Shown here piece by piece: positions 43,001-56,014 of a stretch of DNA of 64,000 bases. The translations under genes were made by a program, and so were the position numbers. The stretch's first letter is position 1. Each line of letters begins with the position of its first letter. This DNA comes from Anomaloglossus baeobatrachus (taxonomy: Eukaryota > Chordata > Amphibia > Anura > Aromobatidae). Below the pieces are notes generated by a model, which was given only the letters and a program-made list of their open reading frames with translations, was not told the origin of the DNA and ran no database searches. The stretch covers positions 244,275,451 to 244,339,450 of the forward strand of contig NC_134358.1 of the NCBI RefSeq assembly GCF_048569485.1, written 5' to 3'.

Positions 43001-46000
43001 CGATGCACTTTTTCAGGCGGTGAACGCTCTGAAGACAGAAGGAGTTGTGATCCCTGTTCCCCTCCAGGAACATGGTCGCGGCTTTTACGCCAACTTGTTT
43101 GTGGTGCCAAAGAAGGACGGCTCGTTCCGTCCCGTTCTGGACCTCAAACTGCTCAACAGACATGTGAGCACCAGACGTTTTCGGATGGAATCTCTCCGCT
43201 CGGTCATCGCTTCGATGTCACAAGGAGACTTCCTAGCATCGATCGACATCAAGGATGCTTATCTCCATGTGCCGATCGCACCCGAACATCAACGCTTTTT
43301 GCGTTTCGCCATCGTGGACGAACACCTCCAGTTCGTGGCATTGCCTTTCGGCCTGGCGACAGCCCCACGGGTGTTCACCAAGGTCATGGCATCTGTTGTG
43401 GCGGTCCTACACTCTCAGGGCCACTCGGTGATTCCCTACTTAGACGATCTTCTGGTCAGGGCACCCTCTCAGATGGCGTGTCAAAACAGCCTTTCCGTCG
43501 CTCTGGCGACTCTCACCAGCAGTTCGGGTGGATCATCAACTTCCCAAAATCCAAGTTGACACCGACCCAATCACTGACGTACCTTGGGATGGAGTTTCAT
43601 ACTCAGTCAGCAGTAGTCATGCTACCGCTGGACAAGCAGCTTTAGCTGCAGGCAGGGGTGCAATCTCTTCTTCGGGGTCAGTCACACCCCTTGTGGCGCC
43701 TCATGCACTTCCTGGGGAAGATGGTGGCAGCGATGGAGGCAGTGCCCTTCGCGCAATTCCATCTGCGGCCACTCCAGTGGGACATTCTCCGCAAATGGGA
43801 CAGGAGGTCGACTTCACTCGACAGGAACGTCTCTCTTTCCCTTGCAACCAAGACGTCACTTCAGTGGTGGCTCCTTCCCAACTCTCTGTCGCAGGGAAAA
43901 TCCTTCCTACCCCCCCACCTGGGCTGTGGTCACCACAGACGCGAGCCTGTCAGGGTGGGGGGCGGTTTTTCTCCACCACAGAGCTCAGGGAACCTGGACT
44001 CCGATAGTCTTCCCTTCAGATCAATATTCTGGAGATAAGGGCAGTGTATCTAGCCCTATTGGCTTTCCATCGGTGGCTGGAGGGCAGGCAGATCCGGATC
44101 CAGTCGGACAACGCCACTGCCGTCGCATACATCAACCACCAAGGCGGCACTCGCAGTCGTCAAGCCTTCCAGGAAGTCCGACGGATTCTGCAGTGGGTGG
44201 AAGCCACAGCTTCCACCATCTCCGCAGTTCACATCCCGGGCGTAGTGTAGAAAACTGGGAAGCAGATTTTCTCAGTCGACAGGGCATGGACGCGGGGAAA
44301 TGGTCTCTTCACCCAGACGTGTTTCGAGAGATCTGTCGCCGCTGGGGAACGCCGGACGTCGATCTCATGGCGTCACGGCACAACAACAAAGTCCCGGCAT
44401 TCATGGCCTGGTCTCAGGATCACAGAGCTCTGGCGGCGGACGCATTAGTTCAGGATTGGTCACAGTTTCGACTGCCCTATGTATTTCCTCCTCTGGCGAT
44501 GCTGCCCAGAGTGCTGCGCAAAATCAGGTCCGACTGTTGTCGCGCCATTCTCGTCGCCCCAGATTGGCCGAGGCGGTCGTGGTACCCGGATCTGTGGCAT
44601 CTCACGGTGGGTCAACCGTGGGCGCTCCCAGACCGCCCAGACTTGCTGTCTCAAGGGCCGTTTTTCCATCTGAATTCTGCGGCCCTCAACCTGACTGTGG
44701 GTTTGTCTCTCGGCTCTCTCAAGGGACAAGTATCGGCGCTATCCGTATTTTTTCAAAAGCGCCTAGCCAGGCTTCCGCAGGTCCGCACGTTCCTGCAGGG
44801 AGTTTGCCACATAGTCCCACCTTACAAGCGTCTGCTGGAACCCTGGGATCTTAACAGGGTGCTATTGGCTCTTCAGAAACCACCTTTCGAGCCGCTGCGG
44901 GATGTCTCTTTATCACGTCTTTCACAGAAGGTGGCATTTCTAGTGGCAGTTACATCGCTCCGTAGAGTATCGGAGCTGGCAGCGCTGTCATGCAAAGCCC
45001 CCTTCCTGGTTTTTCACCAGGATAAGGTGGTTCTGCGTCCGGTCCCGGAATTTCTCCCTAAGGTGGTATCCCCTTTTCATCTCAATCAGGATATCTCCTT
45101 ACCTTCATTTTGCCCTCATCCAGTTCACCAATGTGAAAAGGATTTGCACTCGTTAGATCTGGTGAGAGCACTCCGGCTCTGCGTGTCTCGCACGGCGCCC
45201 CTGCGGCGTTCAGATGCGCTCTTTGTCCTTGTCACTGGCCAGCGTAAGGGTTCGCAGGCTTCCAAGTCAACCTTGGCTCGGTGGATCAAGGAACCGATTC
45301 TTGAAGCCTACCGTTCTTCTGGGCTTCCGCTTCCTTTGGGGCTGAAAGCCCATTCTACCAGAGCCGTGGGTGCGTCTTGGGCATTGCGGCACCGGGCTAC
45401 GGCTCAGCAGGTGTGTCAGGCAGCTACCTGGTCTAGTCTGCACACTTTCACGAAACACTATCAGGTGCATACCTATGCTTCGGCAGACGCCAGTCTAGGT
45501 AGGCGAGTCCTTCAGGCGGCGGTTGCCCACCTGTAAGAGGGGGTCGTTTTAGGCTCTTTTTTTATTGAGGTATTCTTTTACCCGCCCAGGGACTGCTTTT
45601 GGACGTCCCAATTGTCTGGGTCTCCCAATGGAACGACAAAGAAGAAGGGAATTTTGTTTACTTACCGTAAATTCCTTTTCTTCTAGCTCCTATTGGGAGA
45701 CCCAGCACCCGCCCCTGTTCCCTTCGGGCTGTTTGTTCTTTTGTGTACACATGTTGTTCTTTTGGTTCATGGTTTTCAGTTCTCCGAACATCCTTCGGAT
45801 TGAATTTACCTTAGACCAATTTATAAGTTTCCTCCTTCCTGCTTTTGCACCAAAACTGAGGAGCCCGTGATGCACGGGAGGGTGTATAGGCAGAGGGGAG
45901 GGGTTACACTTTTTAAAGTGTAATACTTTGTGTGGCCTCCGGAGGCAGAAGCTATACACCCAATTGTCTGGGTCTCCCAATAGGAGCTAGAAGAAAAGGA

Positions 46001-46531
46001 ATTTACGTTAAGTAAACAAAATTCCCTTCTTACCTTTGTTACCAGTGCACACCACTTAGCGCTGGCTCCCTGCTCCCTGCACTCCTAGCCAGAGTACACA
46101 TCAGGTTATTAAGCAAACCTTTGCTTATTTACCCGATGTGTACTCCCACTACGCGTGCAGGGAGCCAGCACTGGCAGACTGAGAGCGGCGGACGCTGGTA
46201 ACCAAGGTAAATATCGGGTAACCAGCGAAGCACTTCGCTTGGTTACCCGATGTTTACCTTGGTTACAGCTTACCGCAGGCTGCCAGAAGCCGGCTCCCTG
46301 CTCGCTTCAGTTTGTCGCTCTCTCGCTGTCACACACAGCGATGTGTGCTTCACAGCGGTAGAGAAACGTCCAAAAAATGAAGCAGGACATTCAGCAACTA
46401 CCGGCGAGCTCACAGCAGGGGCCAGGTCGTTGCTGGATGTCACACACAGCGACAGCGATGGGACGTCACTGCTACGTCACAGAAGATGGTAACTTTATCA
46501 GCGACGTCGTTGTTGCTGTGTGACACCACTT
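40006..46531. mobile_element. MITE (TTA duplication) interrupted by a DIRS element
   Basis: TTA at 40003-40005 and 46532-46534. The left end is AGCTAGGGTCACACGTAGCA, the right end GTTGCTGTGTGACACCACTT. The interior shares the GTAAATATCGGGTAACC module of the 27624-28273 family. Without the DIRS at 40229-46031 it would be about 720 bp. The right TTA is shared with the next MITE at 46535. Confidence 0.65.
40229..46031 (+). mobile_element. DIRS-type retrotransposon copy A in intron 2 (fossil, broken)
   Basis: Left terminal repeat from TTCTTTGTCGCTCCATTGGG; right inverted counterpart 45845-46031. An internal complementary region lies at about 45603-45705, matching the outer edges of both termini. 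Order of parts: gag-like region with a CxxC motif (41284-42820), reverse transcriptase with YLDDLLV and RNase H (about 42830-44260), tyrosine recombinase (about 44700-45536). It is broken, with a handful of breaks. By eye it is almost identical to 50130-56014, implying recent insertion. Inserted in a MITE, with no target duplication. Confidence 0.92.
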
Positions 46532-46534
46532 TTA

Positions 46535-47056
46535 AGGTACTGTCACACTAAGCGACGCTCCAGCGATCCCACCAGCAACCTGACCTCGCAGGGATCGCTG
46601 GAGCGTCGCTACACTGGTTGCTGGTGAGCTGTCACACAGGCAGATTTCACCAGCAACCAGTGACCAGCCCCGATGTGACTACCCGATGTGTAGTCTGGCT
46701 ATGTGTGCAGGGAGCCAGCACTCGCCGCGTGAGAGCGGCAGACGCTGGTAACGAAGGTAAATATCGGGTAACCAAGGAAAGGGCTTCTTGGTTACCCGAT
46801 ATTTACATTTGTTACCAGCGTCCGCAGAAGCCGGCTCCCTGCACATTCAGTTGTTGCTCTCTCGCTGTCACACACAGCGATGTGTGCCTCACAGCGGGAG
46901 AGCAACAACTAAAAAATGGTCCAGGACATTTAGCAACAACCAACGACCTCACAGCAGGGGCCAGGTTGTTGCTGGATGTCACACACAGCAACATCGCTAG
47001 CAAGTTGTGCCTCAGCAGCGATGTTGCTAGCGATATTGCTTATTGAGACGTGGCCT
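46535..47056. mobile_element. MITE adjoining the previous one, TTA duplication
   Basis: Begins AGGTACTGTCACACTAAGCG and ends GCTTATTGAGACGTGGCCT, with TTA at 46532-46534 and 47057-47059. It has the same GTAAATATCGGGTAACC inverted module (46757-46810) and the TCACACACAGCGATGTGTGC block as its neighbour. Two members of one family sit head to tail sharing a single TTA. Confidence 0.65.
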
Positions 47057-47059
47057 TTA

Positions 47060-47494
47060 GTTTGCAACTCCTGAACCTTGCGAGGTTTCCCACGAGTTCT
47101 CTGGTTTCCAAACATTTCAAAAACATATTGATAAGGAATGCAGATTGCGAGCCCTAATGGGATCAATGATGATTTCTTAGACTGTGGAAGAACTTGGCGC
47201 CGTCCATCATTGCTGGTGGTAAAATGTAACAACTGAAGAGGGAAACTAGAATACAGTACTGTGATTTGTACTTTACTTTTCTTTCCCGAAAGAAGAGCTG
47301 CCTCTTGGGTCCTAGACTGTTATTGTAATTGGGTGTGAAACAATATCTGTTGGCCTCATTGTGTCCTCCCCAGAAGCACAGACTATTACTTTGTTAGCTA
47401 TTCTTATTTTACTAACATCCTCCTACCCTGTGTTTACTATGTAGTTAATTACCTTGCAATGACTAGTAATGCTTCCTCTCATTGTTCTTCCCAG
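47060..47494. other. End of intron 2, exon 3 acceptor region
   Basis: No repeat recognised. A pyrimidine-rich tract (GCTTCCTCTCATTGTTCTTC) at 47471-47490 precedes the acceptor CCAG at 47491-47494. Confidence 0.5.
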
Positions 47495-47603
47495 TCTAAA
47501 ACTCTTTAAACCGGGCCAAGAAGCTGTGAAGTACCAGGGCGCGAGAGATATCCAGACCCTGGAGACCTGGATGCTCCAGACATTAAGTGAGGAGCAAGAA
47601 GAA
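47495..47603 (+). CDS. TXNDC5: TXNDC5 exon 3: end of thioredoxin domain 1 and start of linker
   Basis: Encodes the last base of T109 and residues 110-145. [20 protein letters not shown] finishes the thioredoxin fold (beta strand after the cis-proline, KYQG turn, final helix) and is nearly the mammalian wording (KYQGPRDFQTLENWMLQTLNEE). SEEQEE begins the acidic linker to domain 2. The acceptor is CCCAG|T and the donor GAA|GTGAGT. The exon is 109 bp with phase 2 upstream and phase 0 downstream, so losing it would shift the frame of everything after it. It is bracketed by direct DIRS copies in introns 2 and 3. Confidence 0.96.
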
Positions 47604-48104
47604 GTGAGTGTTCAGGAAGCATATCCTTCCTAATGAGTTTAAAGTTGTAACCTTTCTTATGGATAGTGTCAGGGGTACCTGATAGGAGGTCCCTTACTAT
47701 ATTTTATTTACTTTGTACACGGAGTATCAATCCTCTTATTTAAAGCAAAACACTGCTTTTGTAGAGCGCTATTGGCTGCTTAATTTGCTGGTTGGCTGCT
47801 AGTCTTTTTAAATTTACTATCTTATTTTCTGTTATTTTGCCTTGCTCTGGACCTCTCCACTTTTTGTTCTTACCTCCTTTTTAACATAAAATATTTGTAT
47901 ATTGGCAATTCACCAAGTTAGTCATCTATAACGTTAGTTCTCAGTCTCCTCCCTTGGCAAGGTATGTGCTAGAAGACCCACGTATAAAATATTACTCTAA
48001 TAATTCATATTGGAATCTCTGAAAATAAAAGAATATAAAGTTCCAGAACGCTTACAGGATCTGGGGTGAAGAGTAGTAATTTTCTTTTACATTTTCTTGG
48101 AGCA
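47604..48104. other. Start of intron 3, no feature recognised
   Basis: Donor GTGAGT followed by AT-rich unique-looking sequence. No repeat ends or RNA gene were recognised. Confidence 0.45.
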
Positions 48105-48108
48105 TTAA

Positions 48109-48296
48109 AGGGGGTTGTCCAGGACTATTTTATATTTATACTATGGGCCAAAAGAACTAACAGTCAGACAATGCTAGCGGTCATAGGCCGCCCCTACTGG
48201 AAATTCTGCGGCTTCTGCTGGCGTCATGTTGACTTCTCTGCTCTTTTGACATGGCGTTACTGCCGATTGTCATGTATGTTATCCTGGACAACCCCT
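48109..48296. mobile_element. Short TTAA-flanked MITE
   Basis: Ends AGGGGGTTGTCCAGGAC and TATCCTGGACAACCCCT are inverted; TTAA at 48105-48108 and 48297-48300. 188 bp, probably a T2/Kolobok-type MITE. Confidence 0.8.
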
Positions 48297-48367
48297 TTAA
48301 CATTAGCAGCCAGTGAATACACTTGCCCATGTTTTCCGCAACAGAAAATTAAAAGAACCCAGTTGAA

Positions 48368-48700
48368 GGCTATGTGCGCACGTGTGCGCTCTGCACCGCA
48401 CCGAAAATGTGTGCTTCAGAGCGCAGCTGAAAAGCTGCGTTCTGAAGCGCATGGTGCCGGCAGATTCGTGCGCTCTGCATGCTGCCTCTCCCTATAGACA
48501 GCATGCAAAGCGCACGAAAGAAGTGACATGTCACTTAGAACGCAGCGATTCGGCAAGCAGCCGAATCGCTGCGTTCTAACATGCCACGTGCGCACGTCCC
48601 CTGCACAATCTCCATAGATTGTGCAGGGGACGCATGCAGTTACGCTGCGGTGCAGAACGCAGCGTAACTGCATGTAATACGCACACGTGCGCACATACCC
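48368..48700. mobile_element. Foldback MITE with GTGCGCAC motifs
   Basis: Ends GGCTATGTGCGCACGTGTGC and GCACACGTGCGCACATACCC are inverted. TAA follows at 48701-48703, while the left copy has decayed. The interior contains paired segments around GCGTTCTGAAGCGC and GAATCGCTGCG. PIF/Harbinger inferred. Confidence 0.7.
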
Positions 48701-48703
48701 TAA

Positions 48704-49175
48704 GAGTTATTCGGTGTCTGGACTATATTTGGCTCTGGCTTCTTGGAGACTTTATAATGCTAAAGGGAACATGTAACCAAAATTATGCTGCCCTAACAGC
48801 AGGCATCGGAATTTAGCATTACTAATTAAAATTTAGTGTTACATTTTGTACAGATCTGGAACAGGGCTAATACATTTACATTTAAAAGGGTTGTCCAGGC
48901 TTTGGGTTCAAGCCTGCAGCCACTGTATGTGACTGTAGACTTGGCAATCCTCACAGCACGCACAGTGCATGCTGTCAGGAGTCTCTGGGAGCAGGAGGTC
49001 ATGTGACCACACGTATACGATTTGCATACTTACGGTTACATTCTGGGTAGACTTGTCTGGTCTTGCTCAATTCATCTGTATTGAGCGAGGCTGCTCACGT
49101 CTAGTTAGCATGTGACCACATATATCCAGACAACGTAATTGTAGTCGCGTACCGGAGAATCCTGACAGTGCACAC
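48704..49175. other. Intron 3 sequence, no clear element
   Basis: Contains a T2-like opening GCTAAAGGGAACATGTAACC near 48759 without a matching end, and a GGTTGTCCAGGCTTTGG at about 48889. No coding signal. Confidence 0.4.
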
Positions 49176-49178
49176 TAA

Positions 49179-49738
49179 AGGGGGCTTTACACGCTGCAAC
49201 ATCGCTAATGAGGAGTCGTTGGGGTCACGGAATTTCTGACGCACATCCGGCCGCATTAGCGATGTTGCTGCGTGTGACACAGATGAGCGATTTTGCATCG
49301 TTGCAAAAACGTGCAAAATCGCTCATCGGTGACATGGGGGTCCATTCTCGATTATCGTTACTGCAGCAGTAATAATGTAGTTCGTCGCTCCTGCGGCAGC
49401 ACACATCGCTATGTGTGACGCCGCAGGAACGAGGAACCTCTCCTTACCTGCCTCCCGGCCGCTATGAGGAAGGAAGGAGGTGGGCGGGATGTTCCGGCCA
49501 CTCATCTCCGCCCCTCCGCTTCTATTGGGCGGCCGCTCAGTGACGCCGCACGGACCGCCCCCTTAGAAAGGAGGCGGTTCGCTGGTCACAGCGACGTCGC
49601 CGGGCACGTTAGTATGTGTGACGGGTCTGCGCGATGTTGTGCGGCACGGGCAGCGATTTGCCCGTGTCGCACAACAGATGGGGGCGGGTACCCATGCTAG
49701 CGATATCGGGACCGATATCGCAGCATGTAAAGTAGCCT
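49179..49738. mobile_element. Palindromic MITE, same family as 2197-2781
   Basis: Ends AGGGGGCTTTACACGCTGCA and GCAGCATGTAAAGTAGCCT, TAA at 49176-49178 and 49739-49741. Shares GACGCACATCC and TGCGGCAGCACACATCGCTA with the copy at 2197-2781. Confidence 0.78.
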
Positions 49739-49741
49739 TAA

Positions 49742-50129
49742 GTCTTTAACCCCAAGCCGTGACAGCCCCTTTAATTCCTTTGTGACTGGCTGATTTTTCT
49801 ATTTGGTTCTTTTATTGTTTTGTTTTTTTTTCCTCCAAGGGAGATAACTTATTTTATTTATTTGTGTGTGTGTTTTTGTTTTTTGTTTTTTTTTGTTTTT
49901 GGGCTGGGGGTGGTTGACTTGTTTTCTGGAAACATCATTCATTATACCATATGTTATTAATAAAAGTGGACAAATATTCCAAAATTGGGGTGCAATTGGG
50001 AAAAAAAAACTACAATTCCACCACAAGTCCTTAGTTTTGTTTTTACTGTTGCGCTGTAAGAATGACTTGACAACATGCTTCTCCAGGTAGGTACAAATAG
50101 TGACACCAACCTTGTCATTTGTTGCTATT
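49742..50129. other. T-rich intron sequence
   Basis: Poly-T and GTTTTT-rich tracts (49807-49900) with no identifiable element. It abuts the DIRS copy at 50130. Confidence 0.45.
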
Positions 50130-53100
50130 TTCTTTGTCGCTCCATTGGGAGACCCAGACAATTGGGTGTATAGCTTCTGCCTCCGGAGGCCACACAAAGT
50201 ATTACACTTTAAAAAGTGTAACCCCTCCCCTCTGCCTATACACCCTCCCGTGCATCACGGGCTCCTCAGTTTTATGCTTTGTGTGGAAGGAGGTACACAT
50301 CCACTCATGCATTCTCATTTTAGTTATATCGGTTGGAAGAAAAGTGGGCCCCCACGGGGCCCCCGGCATGTTCCCTTCTCACCCCACTACGTCGGCGGTG
50401 CTGTTAAGGTTGAGGTACCCATTGCGGGTACAAAGGCCGGAGCCTCATGTCGTCTCCTTCACCATCCCTTAGCGGCTCTGGGAGAAGTGGGATCCTGAGC
50501 GGTCATCCATTCACTGGGACCGTGCTCCCTCCGCAGCCCCTGTGGGAATCTGTCGGACAGGAGTTTATTTATCCTCATGGACCGGGCCCTGCAACACTAA
50601 GGTACTCTGTATCCCCATGGGGGATGTGCATGGAGCGCCTTCATCCCGGACGCTGCAGCAGCTGCTTATTTGTGACGGCCGGCGGACTTCCGCGCCGACC
50701 GCGCCTGTTTGTTGGCCGCGGTCTTAAATTTAGTCCCCGGCTTCAATTGCGGCCTAGTAGCAAAACTCCCGCCCCCGGGCCTGTCTATCAGGGGTAAGGG
50801 CGGGACTGCCGACCTGACGTCGGATGTGAGGGCCGGAGCATCCTGTATGTTTCCTCCCCCCTCACTGATCACTGTGGGGACTCCAGATTCCCGCACTTTT
50901 CTAACGCCGCCCACGGCCCCACTCCTCCCCAGAGAGCTCCGGCAGCCATTTCTTTGGCATTCTGCCTGTGGAGGATTTCCTGGAAAGAGCTCTGCAACGC
51001 TGGGAGACCTAAGGCAGGGAATCTGGAGGACACACACTCCGCTTTTTAGCGGTCGGTAAGCCACACCGGTCACCCGGTGCTGGTCCCCTTAGGGTGCCGG
51101 AATAGATACTATATATATATTTATATATTTCTGTTCGGTCGGGCTGTATACCCTTCCCATATACCCTCAGTGATCACTCTCCTAGGAGACAACAGCATGT
51201 CGTCCACAAGGAGCAAGGGTGCCAAGGCACAGGGTTATTTTGCGACCTGTACCTCTTGTGCGGCTAAGTTACCTGCGGGTTCCACCTACCCTCACTGTGA
51301 GCAATGCTCAACCCCTGTTTTGCTTGCTCAGCCGGAGCCTCGGTCACTAGTGGGCCCCTCGGCTCAGGTAGAACCCCTTGCTCCCCCTGTCCAGGCGGCA
51401 GGGACAGAGTTTGCAGTTTTTGCTGAAAAACTCTGAGTCACTCTCACAATCCATGGCTCAGTCTATGGACAAATGGTCTGCCAAGCTGCTTGAAGATTTG
51501 CAGTCCAGACCGGTCCTTACACAGGCCCCGGGCCCTGTTGGATCTTCGCCTCCAGGCCCCTCTTCTGTCCGCGCCGTAGCGCGTTCCCAGGGGGGGCCCT
51601 AGGTCTCATGTGGAGGACTCCTGCCCGGACCACAGTCCCAGACCGGCTAAGCGGGCCCGCTGGGAATCTTCCCCGACTTCTTCACGCTGCTCGGGTTTCC
51701 AGCTTGAGGACTCTCTGGAGGACGAGGCGGACGTCGCAGCTCAGTGCTCTGACCCTAACGTTGCTCTCAATCTTGACACACCTGAAGGGGATGCCATAGT
51801 AAATGACCTTATCTCGTCCATCAACCAGGTGTTAGATATCTCTCCCCCGCCGCCACCTGTAGAGGAGTCGACTTCTCAGCAGGAGAAACACCAGTTTCGG
51901 TTCCCTAAACGTACACGGAGTGCGTTTTTCGATCACTCTAACTTCAGAGATGCTGTCCAGAAGCCCAGAGCGCTTCTGGACAAGCGCTTTACTAAGCGCC
52001 TTACTGACACACGTTACCCCTTCCCCTCTGACGTTGTTAAGGGTTGGGCTCAATGTCCCAAGGTGGATCCCCCAGTCTCTAGATTGGCGGCTAGATCTGT
52101 GGTATCGGTTGCAGATGGCTCATCGCTAAAGGATGCCACTGACAGGCAGAGCTCCTGGTGAAATGCATCTATGAAGCCACGGGCGCGTCTTTTGCCCCGG
52201 CTTTTGCAGCCGTGTGGGCACTCCAAGCTATTTCAGCTTGTCTGGCTGAGATTAATGCGGTCACACGTAATTCTGCTCCGCAGGTTGCGTCTTTGACTTC
52301 TCAGGCGTCAGCTTTTTCTTCCTACGCCATGAACGCAGTTCTAGACTCTGCTAGCCGTACAGCGGTGGCATCCGCTAACTCTGTGGCAGTCCGCAGGGCC
52401 ATGTGGCTGCGCGAATGGAAGGCAGACTCGGCTTCCAAGAGGTTCTTAACCGGTTTGCCGTTTGCTGGCGACCGCTTGTTTGGTGAACGATTGGATGAGA
52501 TTATTAAGGAATCCAAGGGAAAGGACTCCTCCTTACCCCAGTCCAAACCAAAGAGACCTCAGCAACGGAAAATACAATCGAGGTTTCGGTCCTTTCGTCC
52601 CTCCGCCAAGCCCCAATCCTCTTCGTCCAGGAGGCCGGAGAAAGGCCAGAGGAACTCCTATGCGTGGCGGTCCAAGTCACGCCCCCAAAAGGCCGCAGGA
52701 GGCACTGCTTCCAAGGCGGCCTCCTCATGACTCTCGGCATCCCCGAACCGCATCCTCGGTCGGTGGCAGGCTCTCCCGCTTTTGCGACGCCTGGTGGCCA
52801 CATGTTCAAGACCGATGGGTGAGAGACATTCTGTCTCACGGTTACAGGATAGAGTTCAGCTCTCGTCCCCCGACTCGTTTCTTCAGAACCTCTCCTTCCC
52901 CCGCGCGGGCCGATGCACTTTTTCAGGCGGTGGACGCTCTGAAGACAGAAGGAGTTGTGATCCCTGTTCCCCCCCCCCCCCCCAGGAACATGGTCGCGGC
53001 TTTTACTCCAACTTGTTTGTGGTGCCAAAGAAGGACGGTTCGTTCCGTCCCGTTCTGGACCTCAAACTACTCAACAGACATGTGAGCACCAGACGGTTTC

Positions 53101-56014
53101 GGATGGAATCTCTCCGCTCGGTCATCGCTTCGATGTCACAAGGAGACTTCCTAGCATCGATCGACATCAAGGATGCTTATCTCCATGTGCCGATCGCACC
53201 CGAACATCAACGCTTTTTGCGTTTCGCCATCGGGGACGAACACCTTCAGTTCGTGGCATTGCCTTTCGGCCTGGCGACAGCCCCACGGGTGTTCACCAAG
53301 GTCATGGCATCCGTTGTGGCGGTCCTACACTCTCAGGGCCACTCGGTGATTCCCTACTTAGACGATCTTCTAGTCAGGGCACCTTCTCAGATGGCGTGTC
53401 AAAATAGCCTTACCGTCGCTCTGGCGACGCTCCAGCAGTTCGGGTGGATCATCAACTTCCCAAAATCCAAGTTGACACCGACCCAATCACTGACTTACCT
53501 CGGGATGGAGTTTCATACTCAGTCAGCAGTAGTCATGCTACCGCTGGACAAACAGCTTTCTCTGCAGGCAGGGGTGCAATCTCTTCTTCGGGGTCAGTCA
53601 CACCCCTTGAGGCGCCTCATGCACTTCCTGGGGAAGATGGTGGCAGCGATGGAGGCAGTGCCCTTCACGCAATTCCATCTGCGGCCACTCCAGTGGGACA
53701 TTCTCTGCAAATGGGACAGGAGGTCGACTTCCCTCGACAGGAACGTCTCTCTTTCCCTTGCAACCAAGACGTCACTTCAGTGGTAGCTCCTTCCCAACTC
53801 TCTGTCGCAGGGAAAATCCTTCCTACCCCCAACCTGGGCTGTGGTCACCACGGACGCGAGCCTGTCAGGGTGGGGGGCGGTTTTTCTCCACCACAGGGCT
53901 CAGGGAACCTGGACTCCGATAGTCTTCCCTTCAGATCAATATTCTGGAGATAAGGGCAGTGTATCTAGCCCTATTGGCCTTTCATCGGTGGCTGGAGGGC
54001 AGGCAGATCCGTATCCAGTCGGACAACGCCACTGCCGTCGCATACATCAACCACCAAGGCGGCACTCGCCGTCGCCAAGCCTTCCAGGAAGTCCGACGGA
54101 TTCTGCAGTGAGTGGAAGCCACAGCTTCCACCATCTCCGCAGTTCACATCCCGGGCGTAGAAAACTGGGAAGCAGATTTTCTCAGTCTTCAGGGCATGGA
54201 CGCGGGGGAATGGTCTCTTCACCCAGACGTGTTTCGAGAGATCTGTCGCCGCTGGGGAACGCCGGACGTCGATCTCATGGCGTCACGGCACAACAACAAA
54301 GTCCCGGCATTCATGGCCTGGTCTCAGGATCACAGAGCTCTGGCGGCGGACGCATTTGTTCAGGATTGGTCGCAGTTTCGACTGCCTTATGTATTTCCTC
54401 CTCTGGCGATGCTGCCCAGAGTGCTGTGCAAAATCAGGTCCGACTGTCGTCGCGCCATTCTCGTCGCTCCAGATTGGCCGAGGCGGTCGTGGTACCCGGA
54501 TCTGTGGCATCTCACGGTGGGTCAACCGTGGGCGCTCCCAGACCGCCCAGACTTGCTGTCACAAGGGCCGTTTTTCCATCTGAATTCTGCGGCCCTCAAC
54601 CTGACTGTGTGGCCATTGAGTCCTGGCTCCTTGCGTCCTCAGGGTTATCTCAAGATGTCATTGCCACCATGAGACAGGCCAGGAAACCAACGTCCGCCAA
54701 GATCTATCACAGGTCTTGGAGGATCTTCTTATCCTGGTGCTCTGATAATAGTTTTACTCCCTGGCCTTTTGCCTTACCCACTTTTCTTTCATTCCTTCAA
54801 TCCGGAGTGGACAAGGGTTTGTCTCTCGGCTCCCTCAAGGGACAAGTATCGGCGCTATCCGTATTTTTTCAAAAGCGTCTAGCCAGGCTTCCGCAGGTCC
54901 GCACGTTCCTGCAGGGAGTTTGCCACATAGTTCCACCTTACAAGCGTCCGCTGGAACCCTGGGACCTTAACAGGGTGCTAACGGCTCTTCAGAAACCACC
55001 TTTCGAGTCGCTGCGGGATGTCTCTTTATCACGTCTTTCGCAGAAGGTGGCATTTCTAGTGGCAGTTACATCGCTCCGTAGAGTGTCGGAGCTGGCAGCG
55101 CTGTCATGCAAAGCCCCCTTCCTGGTTTTTCACCAGGATAAGGCGGTTCTACGTGTCTCGCACGGCGCCCCTGCGCCGTTCAGATGCGCTCTTTGTCCTT
55201 GTCGCTGGCCAGCGTAAGGGTTCGCAGGCTTCCAAGTCAACCTTGGCTCGGTGGATCAAGGAACCGATTCTTGAAGCCTACCGTTCTTCTGGGCTTCCGC
55301 TTCCTTTGGGGCTGAAAGCCCATTCTACCAGAGCCGTGGGTGCGTCCTGGGCATTGCGGCACCGGGCTACGGCTCAGCAGGTGTGTCAGGCAGCTACCTG
55401 GCCTAGTCTGCACACTTTCACGAAACACTATCAGGTGCATACCTATGCTTCGGCAGACGCCAGTCTAGGTAGGCGAGTCCTTCAGGCGACGGTTGCCCAC
55501 CTGTAAGGGGGGGGTCGTCTTCGGCTCTTTTTATCGAGGTATTCTTTTACCCACCCAGGGACTGCTTTTGGACGTCCCAATTGTCTGGGTCTCCCAATGG
55601 AGCGACAAAGAAGAAGGGAATTTTGTTTACTTACCGTAAATTCCTTTTCTTCTAGCTCCTATTGGGAGACCCAGCACCCGCCCCTGTTCCCTTCGGGCTG
55701 TTTGTTCTTTTGTGTACACATGTTGTTCATGTTGAATTGTTCTTTTGGTTCATGGTTTTCAGTTCTCCGAACATCCTTCGGATTGAATTTACCTTAGACC
55801 AATTTATAAGTTTCCTCCTTCCTGCTTTTGCAACAAAACTGAGGAGCCCGTGATGCACGGGAGGGTGTATAGGCAGAGGGGAGGGGTTACACTTTTTAAA
55901 GTGTAATACTTTGTGTGGCCTCCGGAGGCAGAAGCTATACACCCAATTGTCTGGGTCTCCCAATAGGAGCTAGAAGAAAAGGAATTTACGGTAAGTAAAC
56001 AAAATTCCCTTCTT
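50130..56014 (+). mobile_element. DIRS-type retrotransposon copy B in intron 3 (fossil, broken)
   Basis: Same subfamily, orientation and part order as 40229-46031: left terminal repeat, gag-like region (51199-52730), reverse transcriptase/RNase H (about 52740-54160), tyrosine recombinase ending at 55506, internal complementary region (about 55570-55680) and right inverted repeat (to 56014). It is broken, with a handful of breaks, and most are not shared with copy A, so the copies decayed separately after a recent burst. Long stretches are identical by eye. Confidence 0.92.

Noticed and set aside
47160-47240. Possible C/D snoRNA (TGATGA near 47166, CTGA near 47234) in intron 2
   Set aside because: No terminal stem flanks the boxes and no C'/D' pair is convincing; such motifs are frequent by chance.
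48880-48930. GGTTCAAGCC as a SINE/tRNA B box
   Set aside because: No matching A box upstream, no tRNA fold and no A-rich or CR1-like tail downstream.
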